From NCBI GenBank assembly GCA_963281255.1, contig OY725506.1:2089001-2153000 (forward strand): a DNA stretch of 64,000 nucleotides, written 5' to 3'. Shown piece after piece: positions 1 to 11,228 of the stretch. Under the pieces are notes generated by a model. It made no database searches and was not told where the DNA came from. It saw nothing but the letters and a program-made list of their open reading frames with translations. Within the stretch, counting starts at the first letter, position 1. Every line of letters starts with the position of its first letter. Made by a program: the position numbers and the translations under genes. The stretch comes from Aphrocallistes beatrix. Lineage: Eukaryota > Porifera > Hexactinellida > Sceptrulophora > Aphrocallistidae.

Positions 1-225
1 ACACTGAACGATTGCTGATGGAATCTGCCTATTCTAAGAGCATAACTGACAACGAAGAAATGGTAGATAAGTTCTTAGTTAGTTCATTTTCAGATCTTCT
101 TTTTTACCTAGCCACCTCGACGCTCGACCTACGAAACGCCTGGATAGCTCATGCGTTCAATAACTATTTTTTATTTTTTATTAAGATAATTATTGCAGAA
201 ATCTATATTTACTAACAGGCTCAAA

Positions 226-752
226 TACAAAATCATTGCTAGTAAACTCGATTAATGTGCATATATATATACTAGTAGTAGTATATATATATATATCTGT
301 CACGAATTGATTGAAGAAACTTCCAAGCACAGAAAGCTGATTTTTGGCATATGGGAGTCTTTTGGCTATGGCTCCACTAAGTTCTGAGCTCAGAGCAAAA
401 TGTCGACTCATCATGAATTATGACGTCATTGTCACATTTTTAAAAGTTAAGCAATACAATTATTCGAGCATAACTCAGCATTTTAAGGGAATCTGTATAC
501 TAACATACCTCACATATGATGCAACTATCATCAAAAAATGATGGCTAATCACATTGTTATGACGTCATCATTACTCATCAAAATTTAAAAATTGATAAAT
601 TTGGTGATTTTTCGTGCGATATCGATTATAACAGTAGGACAGACGTATTTAGAAATCTTATCTCCTTTTTAGCTAATCAATGTGACCACAGGCTCCGAAG
701 GGTGGACACAAAGTGTCCGCCAGCTGCGCAGCGCAAGCAAGCGAAGCGCGCT
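226..752 (+). mobile_element. Hel-A copy, 5' end worn (non-autonomous Helitron-like)
   Basis: The copy starts in the degraded terminal motif (TAAACTCGATTAATGTG), passes through a TA-rich microsatellite and the conserved core beginning CTGTCACGAATTGATTG, and finishes in the GC-rich 3' block GCGAAGCGCGCTTG. The core keeps a TGACGTCA palindrome near 420. No open reading frame is shared with the other copies, so the element is non-coding. The Helitron-like assignment rests on other copies (see 57987-58539). Confidence 0.8.
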
Positions 753-2239
753 TGTGATTCATTAAAACTGAATAAAACATCATTTCGGCTTATATTGTCA
801 GATATCTAGTTCAAACTACATTCAGGGTCACTTATTATGAACCCGCTTAATATGATCATTCGTTTATTATGATCTAACCTCTTGGTCCCAATTTCATTTT
901 TAGATAGGATTTGTATTGAATCAAGTTCGCATAATATGAAGTATCTCTATTATGAGCAGATTTTTTGGTCCTCTGGTGCACAATAAGCGACTCTGACTGT
1001 ATAATATTTCTTGTCAAATTTTGGATAGTGAACGTCGACTTCAATTATCCAATCGACTCCACACAAACTTATAGGTTACAACTAAACCCCAAAATTATGT
1101 TAATTTCTGGGCCTAGATACTCCTGTACATCCATCAAAGATCCAAAGTGATTTTCGATCTCCTTGAAACAAATTATCTACTCAATTGATGTTTATGAGTG
1201 CAGAGGTTATTGGATGATTACTCCGTTTGTCAATCTTCAAGGCATATTCTGCCAAGCCTTCTTGTCTTCGCTAATCAGGGACTTGATTATGGCTCTTTCC
1301 TCACACATAGAATTATCAATCAGTGGACTTATAACAATTGCCATCGTGGGGTGATGTTTACAAGTAGATATTCGATACTTGACAAAATAAATGGGCGACA
1401 CTTCAAAGAATACTCGTTAGTCGTAATAATATCAGTCAGGTTAAATACCTCTTCTCAAAGGCAATTTCTTTGAACCTTTCTGTCTCCATCATATTTCCAA
1501 GTTTAATTCTTTACAACGATAATAATTCTCCCTGTGTGAATCAATAAGAAGTACATGTTGAGAGCTTTTGATGGAGCAGCTTTTGCAATTTTGACCTAAA
1601 TCATATACGTAACTGAGGATGGATTCGAATGATTAGATGTTTGATTTAAAATAAATACATAATGAGAACACCTGTAACCATTTTGCCAGTGAGAATAATA
1701 CGATATACAGTATTTCACATTTAGAATTTTTCACACATACTTGTATATATATATATCCATGAGGAAATCAAAATATATTTGATTTGTGAAAAATTTGGGA
1801 ATGCATCTAAAGGTTTAATATGTGCCACTATGAGAATAGCCAAGGTTTTCACGCGATTTCGTTTTACGCACACTTTTCACATCTACTAGCATAAAAAGAG
1901 GGATACCTGTAGTGTCAAATATTCTTACCGTAAATTGTTTAATGAAAAGCATAAAACACACCATGCATCAGTCTTGACTTGCAACCCACATAAAATGACA
2001 GAGAAATCTCTTTTCTTCAAAGGCCAAATAGTTTTATATCTCAAATTTCTCAATTCAGTATGTTTGTTTACTTTTTCAATAATAGGAGCTGAATCGAATA
2101 GATCATCTAATAAATTGCTATTACGTTCATCAGCTAAAAATCTAAAAGAATAAATCGAAAGAAATATTATGACATAATTTACATATGGTTTACAGTAACC
2201 TCTGAATTTTGACAAGGGATGCGGATGAAGGAGATTAAA
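753..2239. other. No recognisable gene; possible pogo-type fragment at 825-960
   Basis: Open frames here are short and overlap on both strands without a protein family I recognise. At 825-960 repeated ATTATGAAC/TTAATATGATC words resemble the termini of pogo/Tigger MITEs found elsewhere in the window, but no matched terminal repeats were located. The rest is AT-rich sequence with nothing assignable. Confidence 0.4.
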
Positions 2240-2918
2240 TTATAGTAAACTTAAAATCGTTACCCATTTAAAACGGACAGAGTTTAGGATCGTATTACTG
2301 CCTCTATAAATATGGTAACACATGACAAAAAATTCATTGATAAATTTGATTAGTTATCATAACAATACATAAGTCCCATTTGATGAAAATCAGACATGTT
2401 TTAAGCACATTTTAATGCAGTATGGTCATGAGTTTCAAATAGATGAAAGTTGGGCACTGGTTAATTGCAAAGAAATTAGGATTTTACATGGAATTTTGTT
2501 GCATTACTGTGTTGCTATGGTTAACCACTTTAGTTAAATTAGATCATACTATCTTGAAAATTCTAACAACTAACTAGACTTTATAATTTGGCCAGATTAT
2601 ATGACGAATAAGCTACTTCTTATTAAGTGATACTACAATTTGAACTTATATATCCAAGTTTTTTAGAGTAATGGACTTTTTTTTTAAAAAAAAACGTAGA
2701 CTTCCATAACTCAAAAAAAGTTCGAATGTGGTCCAATCGACATTAACTTGTAGGATGTAAGTAGCCTATTGGCCATTTAAAAGATCAAATCTGAAAACCT
2801 GGTTGTTACAAAGCTTTCCCATTTGCTGTTAATCTTTTTCCATAGAAAGGCAGGAAAATAATAATTACCATCGAAAAATTCCAAATAGAACAATGCCGAG
2901 CTCGATTCAATGTTAAAC

Positions 2919-5900
2919 CATAGCATTCTAATACACTAAGGCAATGGCGCAGACCTTTTTTTCTGGACCATGGATTGGTTAAATTTTCACTAATTATCAA
3001 TTTAACATTTATTCGCTTTCTATTTGTGCACCACACTTACTAAAGTCATATTATTGGGTTGAAAGGGTTAAGTACTTAATAAATGAGCGTTTATAATCAT
3101 AATAAGTTCAATTTTAATTAGCAAACAAATACATTCGAAATAGATTCATAGCACAGCACAGCAAGACTAACAACTACACACTAAGTATAACAGTTATTGA
3201 GTTAAAATTAGTAAACAGAAGGAAGTTATGAAGATAAGAAAATATTATAAGATTGAAGAAGTCAAAACTGTAATTATTTCACTAGACATCATTTCTCTTT
3301 CTTTATCTTCTAGGGTCTTGTATACAGCATATCTAAGAAAAAGAAGAATAACTATACGAACTTTTGAAGCTTAGAGTTGTCTTTTTTTCACACTAGAGCA
3401 TAATAATTTCTAACTTTTTTGCGAGGATACATTTACAAATGGTTATCACAATTTCTTTTAATATATCCCATCGCCATACTTTACAACAACACCACTCTCT
3501 CCACGATTCAATCAATCCCTTTGTCTTCAATTATGATCAAAATTAATTCTAATAATTTAGTACGAGTTGAACCGGTATAAAATTCTTTTCGAAGAACTTC
3601 AGAGTAATCAATTTTAATGAAAGTTTTATAGATAATAGTGGCGCAGTCGATAACATCACTGTCTAATAAATCTACGAGAATATATTGAGACCCTACATCA
3701 TTTGATACTTGCATCGTTTTATCAGTTGTCAAAAAGTTGTTACAATCTGGACATGGGTTAGATTTTTGGTATAAGAGAAAACTGCATACCCAGCAACATA
3801 GCAAAGACACTCCATATGAAAAGAGTCGATCTGAGGAGTAGGAATAAATTGTAAGTTATCTAAAATTGAGGATCGAAATTGATTTCAGAGTATTCATCAA
3901 TGATATTTTCTGCAAATTTGTTCAAGTAATCTTTTAATGACAATGGTTTTTCGTTTTTAGTAGCTAATTTAATGGCAAACAATTTAAGAATATTTGAAAG
4001 TTGTAGTTTCCTTTCACTCTCTAATATTTGACAATAAGTGATATGGTAGTGACTACCAGACATTTGTCTATAGAGTCCGAAATGATGTTCAAGAGGGTCA
4101 TTTTGAATTCTAGCTGATAATAAATATGAAAAATTACATTCTGATGTTAGTCTATCGACAAGAAAAGGTAACGCCATACATGTATGCTTAAAACTTGAGA
4201 AGGTTTGCGGAGTTAATTTACCTGCTTCAATTGGTAGACGTTTCCAACAATCCAACCAATGTATAACCTGTCGTAAAAAATCGAATCGGAAATCATTTTG
4301 ACACAGTGGGGCAGAAAAATCGTTTTTCAATCGGATGTCTTTCCCGACCCAATTAACATTAAAAATGTCCCAAATACTGCTAATCAACTTCAAAAACTCA
4401 ACTGTTTGATTATCTTCGACTATCCCTTTATCGATTTTAGAACTTAATAATCCACAAAATGTGGACCCGTGAAAAATTTTGAGAGCTAACTTCACATTTT
4501 GTCTTTCCAATCTAGAAGGCCAACACGCTTTCGTAGTAAATTTTGGTGCACGCTTTAGAATGCTGTACATATCTGATTTAAATAAAAGTCTTATGTCCTC
4601 AAAAACAGCTGTACAAATTGTTGGATGTAAAGATGGATGTTCGTTAGTATGTATAAAAACTTCACTGATAGGTATGGAAACACAAAGGGACTTAGTAATA
4701 GGAATAGCACTAGTATGATCATTTTCGCCAGTATTACATTCGTCAAACAAAGGGAAAATAAACACCTTATCATGATTTTGTTGATTTAGCCAGTTATTAC
4801 GGATGGACTTTATAATATGGACTATATCAAAGAATAATATAAGATGTCTAGAGTGATCAAAAGGGTGAATAACTTTTGGTTGTAAAGTTTTCGGTACACA
4901 TCGCTTCAACAAACAAATCACATCTCTCAATATCTGAAATTGTTTCACAAACTATAGGAAAAAGGGCCTCTGCGGATGAAGAACCCAATGGTATTAAACG
5001 AACGATAGTAGAGTACTTTTTGCCAAACTTGAAACCATTATCGAGAATACAGTAGTTGGGGGATTATCAGGATTTTCAATCGATCCAACAAATTTACCCC
5101 CTTTATAACTTATTTCACTTTTAATATGAACTTCATCCATTTGGATGATTACGTGGCATTCTAAGGGACTAAATGTAGTAGCAGTTTCCTTAAGTACATG
5201 TAAGTATTCACTCTCCAGACCAATGGAATTCTTCATTTTCAAAACGTTTCTTTCGTATGGCAATATTAGACAGTTGCAAGACTGAATAAGTCGATAACAA
5301 GCGGGAGATATCCCATAAACTTTCAATGCAAAAACCTGGGTGTGGATATTATAGCGACGATGGTACTTTTTGTAATTAGATAATTCAGTTGATCCAAAAT
5401 AAAATTGAGGAAAGTTCTAAGTGAACTATTATCCAATTCCATTAAATTATTGTCAACATTATTTATTAGTTCGATCGCGCAGTTGATATCTCCTACAGCT
5501 TGTTCAACAAAAGTTTTTACAGTAGTGGTGGATGTTTCTGGATTTCGTGGCGGAGAATAAGAATCAATTTGATTCTCAATTTGACGTGTGTCATTTATTA
5601 TATTCAACGACAATGGAATTTGTTTTTGTTCCTTTGAGAACGCTTTAACATTTAGGAATTTGTCAATAATTAAGGTTCGGTCAATCGTAGGTAAGTTTGT
5701 CAAAATTACAATTTTAAGAAAAAATAAGGAATCTTGTCCCGTATTATGCATAGTCCACCTATTATCTAGGTGAAGCAAATCTAATTTGTCTATCAATTCT
5801 CTTTGTGAAGTAACTAGGAACTTAACAACCGTTGCATGACTGTCAATCCTGCTCATCTTGTAGGCTTCTTGAATCATTGTTTCTTCCTTGGCATCGCCTT

Positions 5901-6549
5901 TTGGGGGCTTCTGTTCTGTCTGTCAAATAGTTTGGGCAGTTAGGAAAAATGCTAGGTATTGCAGTCCTCTTCAGAGCCATTTTCTCTCGTTGTAACTCAA
6001 CTTTTTTCTCACCATCGAAATACTCTATGGTTGTTTCTACATCTTGACCTTTGAAGTGCTGAATGCAAACCTAAATATAATTGTTATTATATACATTCTA
6101 GGACCAATTGATAAATTAAATTAATTAACTACCTACCTGCAAATATTTATTGTCTTCATAGTCTTCCCTCGGTCTGGGGATGGCCCTAAACCACCTCTCA
6201 CGCATGTCCTTATCCTTGGGGAAGTTAAATGAAGCAGTACGCTGATGTTGACTCCTGTAATTTGATTTACACCCTGGAACCACACAGCTCATCTCCGCTC
6301 GGATTTGATTACAAAACTCGGAATATGTCAAATATAATCAGGAAGTAGGAAGTAGAAAGTCAAGAAAGTGAAAACAATACTACACTACAATAATAGTACT
6401 TATATCCTACTAAATTCAATAGTAGAATTGGCGCTTAAAAATTAGCCAATCAAATTAGAGTATTACAATTGTAAGCATAGCTCGTTTAACCAGTCCCTGG
6501 TCTTGAAAAAAAGGCCTGCGCCATTGCCTTAGTGTATTAGAATGCTATG
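2919..6549 (-). mobile_element. P-superfamily DNA transposon, about 3.6 kb
   Basis: The ends are inverted repeats: the left begins CATAGCATTCTAATACACTA at 2919 and the right end at 6549 is its reverse complement. The match runs about 45 bp, through the GGCAATGGCGCAG block. The flanks carry GTTAAAC on both sides (2912-2918 and 6550-6556), a 7-bp duplication that extends to 8 bp if the terminal C is counted as target. The element encodes a THAP-type P transposase on the minus strand. P elements classically give 8-bp duplications, so the exact end is ambiguous by one base. Confidence 0.85.
3508..6292 (-). pseudogene. P-element transposase (THAP domain), broken
   Basis: P transposases cut and paste their own element using an N-terminal THAP zinc finger for DNA binding. 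I place the start at ATG 6292, giving MSCVVPGCKSNY, the C-x4-C half of the C2CH finger. The other half (VCIQHF) lies across a 66-bp intron (6071-6136, GT/AG, phase 0), followed by the AVPTxF-like box TAIPSIF. Further on are an RNase H-like segment (QMDEVHIKSEISYKGGK, about 5110), DIVHIIKSIRNNW near 4800 and the C-terminal signature DPLEHHFGLYRQMSG near 4100. The reading frame shifts near 5880, 5325, 5030, 4870 and 3850, so no full protein can be made. The THAP and C-terminal signatures make the family call firm. Confidence 0.85.
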
Positions 6550-6745
6550 GTTAAACCCATATATATGAGTATTACTATAAAGATTGTTCAAAACAGGTCA
6601 GAAAATCACCAAGTTAGAAAATAATAAATGTTGTAATGATATGATGACTAATCAAAAATGGACCAATGAATTTGATGCATTCCGATCTCATGTTTATAAA
6701 GAGAATAATACAAAACAAGGTAAATTCTGCATGCTTGACCATATA

Positions 6746-8223
6746 CAGGATGTATCAAAAGTGCTGTCGTATATCCAATCCTGTTTTCAGTTTGAATTTA
6801 ATCAACGCCCATATACTTAACGTATTTGTTTGCTATTATTCTATTATTTTAATAACCCTAATTTGACATGGGGTCAAAGGTATAAATAGAAATGACCCCA
6901 CTTTCATTTTCAATTTCAATTGAAAATGAATTAACTTCCAATTTCAATTCAACATTCCTCGGCAAAGTAGGGATAATTATTAAAGTATTGTGGCTAGTTC
7001 TCAGCACATATTTCAATTATTTTCTCTCTTCTTGTCGATTTTCCCCAACTTTTGTATTTTATTATTATTTTCAGAAAATGGATGTCAATGACCATGGTAT
7101 TGAAGTTCGTAGTAAAGCCATTGGGATGCTTAAGGCCGGTTTGACAATGAAAATAGTCGCGGAAAAACTCGATGTTTCGCTTAGATCGGTTCAGAGATGG
7201 TCTCGTCGGGATATACTAGGCAAGTCCATGGAAACATTGCCCAGAAACGGACGCCCAAAAATCCTCTCTTGCATCCCTAAAATCATCATTTCTAAAACTT
7301 TGGGGAAAAGAGGGAAGTCTACAAGGACAATAGCGTGTAATTTAGTCAATTCAGGGTACACAGCATCTCATTCAACTGTTAATCGCTATTTGAGAAATTC
7401 AATCAATGTTTACCCATACAAGAGGCAACAGATCCCCCGCCTCACAGAGAAAATGAAGCAAAATCGACTCAATTTTGCTCTAAAACACAAGAACTGGACT
7501 GTAACAGATTGGCAGAAGGTTCTATGGTCAGATGAATCGCCCTTTTAACTATTTGCACCACCAAACCGGCAGAACGATAGGGTGTGGTCACATAGTTCGA
7601 TCGATGTTCAGCCTTTCAAAAGGGTCAAGTTTCCGGCGAAAATTCAGGTTTGGGGCATGATGTCGCATAGGGCACTGTCAGAGCTCCATATTATTCCTCA
7701 AAAACAGAGTGTAAATGGAGAGTATTATCGTGAGAACATCTTGAAACTCACTTGCATGAATGCAGTCAACCGAACATCAGATTCTGGTACAATTCTGGAA
7801 CGAGCTATGCATGAAAACATGTCTCAAGCCATTTTTATGCAGGATGGTGCTACAGCGCACACGGCCAAGCTAACCCAGGTTTGGTGCTCAGAGAATTTAC
7901 CAAGGTATTGGGCGAAGGCTGACTGGCCAAGTAACTCTCCGGACCTGAACCCCATTGAAAATTTGTGGGCTATACTTGGAGAAAATCTCAGTAAACTCCC
8001 TGAAGTCTGCACGCTAAATGCCCTCGTAGATAAATTGAAAAAGGAGTGGGCACGGGTTGAACCTACGATTCTTCAAAATTTAATAAATGATATGCCTAAT
8101 CGCATTGGTGAAGTAATTAATAAATCTGGAGATTACATTGGTAAATAAAATAGAATCTTCTACATTGAATAAACGAGAATAAATGTAAATTTTATAATAC
8201 GACAGCACTTATGATACACCCTG
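6746..8223 (+). mobile_element. Tc1-like DD37E transposon, near complete
   Basis: The left end (CAGGATGTATCAAAAGTGCT from 6746) matches the inverted right end (AGCACTTATGATACACCCTG, ending 8223) with a few changes. TA flanks both ends, the Tc1/mariner target duplication. The length of 1478 bp and one central transposase gene are normal for the superfamily. It appears to have landed in the end of the fold-back element before it. Confidence 0.9.
7078..8148 (+). pseudogene. Tc1-like transposase (DD37E), one internal stop
   Basis: The enzyme would bind the terminal repeats and catalyse cut-and-paste transposition into TA. Start ATG 7078 gives about 356 codons, close to the usual 340 or so. In order there is a helix-turn-helix (VAEKLDVSLRSVQRWSR), a GRPK AT-hook-like motif, a second helix-turn-helix (SHSTVNRYLRN) and the DDE catalytic core. 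The catalytic residues are D in WSDESPF, D in MQDGATAHTAK and E in SPDLNPIENLW. I count 37 residues between the second D and the E, placing it in the DD37E group known from mosquitoes and other animals. A single TAA at 7546-7548, right after WSDESPF, breaks an otherwise open frame. Confidence 0.9.
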
Positions 8224-8853
8224 TATATATACACATATATCATCTAAAAATCATCGATCACCGCATCTCTAGACCAAAATTCAGAAGTTACTGTGAGACA
8301 AGCTATGGATATTGTGACAAACTAAAATTGCGGAGCTTAAATGCAGGCCAAATGGATTATCTACAAACATAAACAGGAAAATTCTAAAATGTTTACTATT
8401 GTAAATAAAATAAAATAAAGCGTGAAAAAGGGCGTCTTTATTGCATAAAATATAATAATAGTAAATGATATAAATAGAAGAAAATATTGATTCCTTTATA
8501 ACAATTTTGAGTGTTGAGCAATTCAGATTTAATCCACACAAAAAGTATTCAGATCAGTGATAGCAATGATCATTGCTCTATGATAGAGAATAACATATAA
8601 TTTCGTAGCATCAACACCAAACAATATCGCAAACCCTTGGAACACGGAAGTTAACGTGGATGAGCAAAAAAATTAGGTTCGAGCCTAACTTTCAAAATCA
8701 ACGGTACAGTACATATACTACACTGTTCAACAATATGAAAATTAGATTTTGAAAATTATGCGTTATATCGCAATATCAAAACTTTTGATAACGTTTGCTC
8801 GCATCATGCTTGTATCATCACCTCAAATACGCTCCTCTCCCAAAATACTTAAA
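8224..8853. other. No gene seen
   Basis: AT-rich sequence. The longest frame (minus, 8281-8541) is low complexity with no family resemblance. Confidence 0.4.
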
Positions 8854-9029
8854 GCCCACCATACACGATGCAACTTTGTTGCATGCAACAAAGTTGCATC
8901 GTGTATGTTAAAATTTCATGCAACAATGTTGCATCGTGCATGGTAGTATTTTGCATTCAACAAAAGTTGCATGAAACAAAGTTGCATCGTGTATGTCGAG
9001 TATTGATTGCATGCAACAATGTTCCTTCA
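8854..9029. repeat. Cluster of short palindromes built on GTTGCATCGTGTATG
   Basis: The sequence alternates CATACACGATGCAACTTTG and its reverse complement, with at least five arms between 8854 and 9029 and short spacers. The first pair (8854-8895) is almost a perfect hairpin. It could be a MITE whose terminal repeat has been multiplied. No target duplication was identified, so the superfamily is unknown. Confidence 0.7.
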
Positions 9030-9250
9030 AAATTAAGTTTTTCGGCATTTGCTACTCGATGGGACACATCACGAGTTATCACCATTGTACATGATGGCAT
9101 AAGTGGTACGAGGCGGCACAGTTTGAGAATATTTAACCGTGTGGGAGATTAATCGAGTGGAAGGATAAAAAATTGAGCAATTCGAACATAAAGAATTCGA
9201 ATTTGAAGTTAAATTAAGCGGATCTCTTGAATACTTTTGTCCAGGCAGTG
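9030..9250. mobile_element. Tc1-type MITE, right half only
   Basis: This matches the right half of the complete MITE at 40988-41462, including the TGATGGCAT...GGCACAGTTTGA centre and the end ATACTTTTGTCCAGGCAGTG followed by TA. The left half is missing. Confidence 0.75.
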
Positions 9251-10052
9251 TATATATCACTATAACGAATTGATCGAAGAAAGTGCCAGACACAGAAAGC
9301 TGATTTTTGGCATGAGAGAATCTTTTGGCTATGACTCCACTAAGCTCTGACCTCAGACAAAAGGTCGACTCATCATTGATTTATTGCGTCATTGTCACCT
9401 TTTTTCGACCATAACTCAGCCATTTCAGGTGATAAAAGACTGAAATTTTAATAGAATGTGTATATAATATACCTCACATATGATGCAACTATTATCAAAA
9501 AGTGATGATTCATCACTTATGACGCCATCATTACGTTCAAAATTAAATAAATCGACAAATTTTGTAATTTTTCGTGCGATATGTATATGTAACGAATTGA
9601 TTGAAGAAAATGTAATGCACAGAAAGCTGATTTTTAGCAAGTTTAATCTTTTGGCTATGGCCTAACTAAGTTCTGACCTCAGACGAAAATATTTATTCAT
9701 AATGGAATTATGACGCGTCACTATCACCATTTTATAATTAAAGGCTAATTTAAATGATAGGAGGCTGAAATTTTAATAGAATGTGTATAATCATATATAC
9801 TCACATAATATACAACTATCATCAAAAAAGATGGCTCATCACTCTATAATGACGTGATCATTACACATCAAAATGGAAAATTAACAATTTTTTGGATTTT
9901 TCGGGTGATATTGATTATAACTGTAAGACAGATGTATTTATGTTATCAACCATATAATCAAACAATATGAGCCTAGGAGCTCAAAGGGCGCCTCCGGCGG
10001 ACACCAGGAGTCTGCAAGTCGCACAGCGAAGGCAAGCGATGCGCACTTGCTT
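9251..10052 (+). mobile_element. Two tandem partial Hel-A copies
   Basis: Both copies lack the TC 5' terminus and begin at the inner motif AACGAATTGATTGAAG (about 9260 and 9592). The first stops in the TTTTTCGTGCGATAT segment at about 9583. The second runs through to a decayed GC-rich 3' block ending near 10050 (GGCGGACACCAGGAGTCTGC). The tandem arrangement suggests rolling-circle type end-to-end joining or serial insertion. Confidence 0.75.
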
Positions 10053-10059
10053 ATTATAA

Positions 10060-10134
10060 GATAACAAGCGGGCTTCGCTTGCTTGCGCTGCTCAGCTGGC
10101 GGACACTTTGTGTCCGCCAGAGGCGCATTATTGG
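10060..10134 (-). mobile_element. Hel-A 3' terminal block, inverted
   Basis: This is only the GC-rich hairpin block of Hel-A, in reverse orientation: CAAGCGGGCTTCGCTTGC..., then GGCGGACACTTTGTGTCCGCC. It lies just beyond the 3' end of the preceding forward copy, forming an inverted pair of 3' ends. Confidence 0.75.
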
Positions 10135-10423
10135 CGACTAAGCGAAAATAATCCTAACGAATATGGCAATAATTTGGGACACCCTGTAAGTTTAAAAAAC
10201 TCAGACAACTTCAATCGACTAAGCTTTGTCGACTCAGGTTGGAATTATCAGTCTACTATGACGTCATCATTATGCACCGGATTTAACAATAATAGTACCC
10301 TGAAATGCGACATAAAATATTGATATCTTCGATGGAATGAAACCAAACATGAGTTCTATGTGTATAAATATATAAATAATAGGCTATATAACCAACCAAC
10401 CGGAGGCAAAATAATGGAGATAC

Positions 10424-10561
10424 CTCGATATCCGTCTCCCCTCTAACAGTAATAAACTGGATTTCTCCGGGAGTAGGATCAAGACGCCATACCTCGACAG
10501 ATTTGTTCTTTCCAACTCGTATCCATCCATCTTTTTCAAGACCAGAACACATATGTAGGAT
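10424..10561 (-). CDS. Candidate host exon, 138 nt, function unknown
   Basis: On the minus strand a pyrimidine-rich tract ending TATATAG (10568-10562) precedes an open 46-codon stretch that ends in GAG at 10424, followed by GTATCT. Both ends are phase 0. The peptide includes MCSGLEKDGWIRVGKNKSVE and WRLDPTPGEIQFITVRGE, which are not low complexity and match no transposase I know. A lipid-binding or adaptor protein is possible but only a guess. It lies in sequence free of repeats, between Hel-A copies. No partner exon was identified. Confidence 0.35.
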
Positions 10562-10629
10562 CTATATAAGGGAGAATGTAAATAAAAACGAAACTAAATT
10601 GGATACAAACAAAAGACGAAAAAGAGACA

Positions 10630-11167
10630 TCCTTACTATTAAAACTCGATTAATGTGTATATATATCTATATCTGCAACGAATTGATTGAAGAAACTGCC
10701 GGGGGTAGAAAGCTAATTTTTGGCATGTGGGAGTATTTTGGCAATAGCTCCAGTAAGTTCTGAGCTCAGAGCAAAATGTCGACTCATCATGGAATTATGA
10801 CGTCATTGTCAAATTTTTAAAAGTTAAGCAATACAGTTATTCGAGCATAACTCAGCCATTATAGGAGATAGAAGGCTGAAATTTTAATAGAATCTGTATC
10901 CTAACACGTCTCACATATGATGCAACTGTCATCAAAAAATGATGACTCATCACTTTGCTATGACGTCATCATTACTCATCAAAATTTTAAAAATTGACAA
11001 ATTTGGTGTTTTTTCGAGTGATATCGATTTTAAAACTAAGATGGACATATTTAGAGATGATATATCCCGTTTAATTAACTAATCTCACCTCCAGGCGACC
11101 GAAGGGAGCCTCCGGCGGACACGAAGTGTCCGCCAGCCGCGCAGCGCAAGCAAGCGAAGCGCGCTTG
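10630..11167 (+). mobile_element. Hel-A copy, full length
   Basis: Complete from TCCTTACTATTAAAACTCGA at 10630 to GCGCGCTTG at 11167, 538 bp. It includes the microsatellite and a core with TGACGTCA at 10798-10805 and 10961-10968 and TGACTCA at 10943-10949. The 3' block has a 9-bp stem GGCGGACAC/GTGTCCGCC (11114-11122 with 11126-11134, loop GAA). Confidence 0.9.
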
Positions 11168-11228
11168 TTATTACAATGAATGAGCACTGTAAATATTAAA
11201 TATATAAATAGTATATAGTATATATATA

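Larger units (their letters stand above)
2240..6745. mobile_element. Fold-back (P-FB) element interrupted by a P transposon
   Basis: The left arm (about 2240-2750) and the stretch after the P element (6557-6700) match the two arms of the better preserved fold-back element at 18661-19723. Shared features are the TATTAC...ATAAATATGGTAAC block on the left and CAGAAAATYNCCAA...ATGATATGATGACTAATC on the right. The P transposon at 2919-6549 sits in the right arm. The far right end is lost at the Tc1 insertion at 6746. Boundaries are approximate because the arms have diverged. Confidence 0.6.

Noticed and set aside
8854-9029. CRISPR-like spaced repeats
   Set aside because: The repeats are palindromic, unevenly spaced and lie in a eukaryotic transposon-rich region; no cas genes exist.
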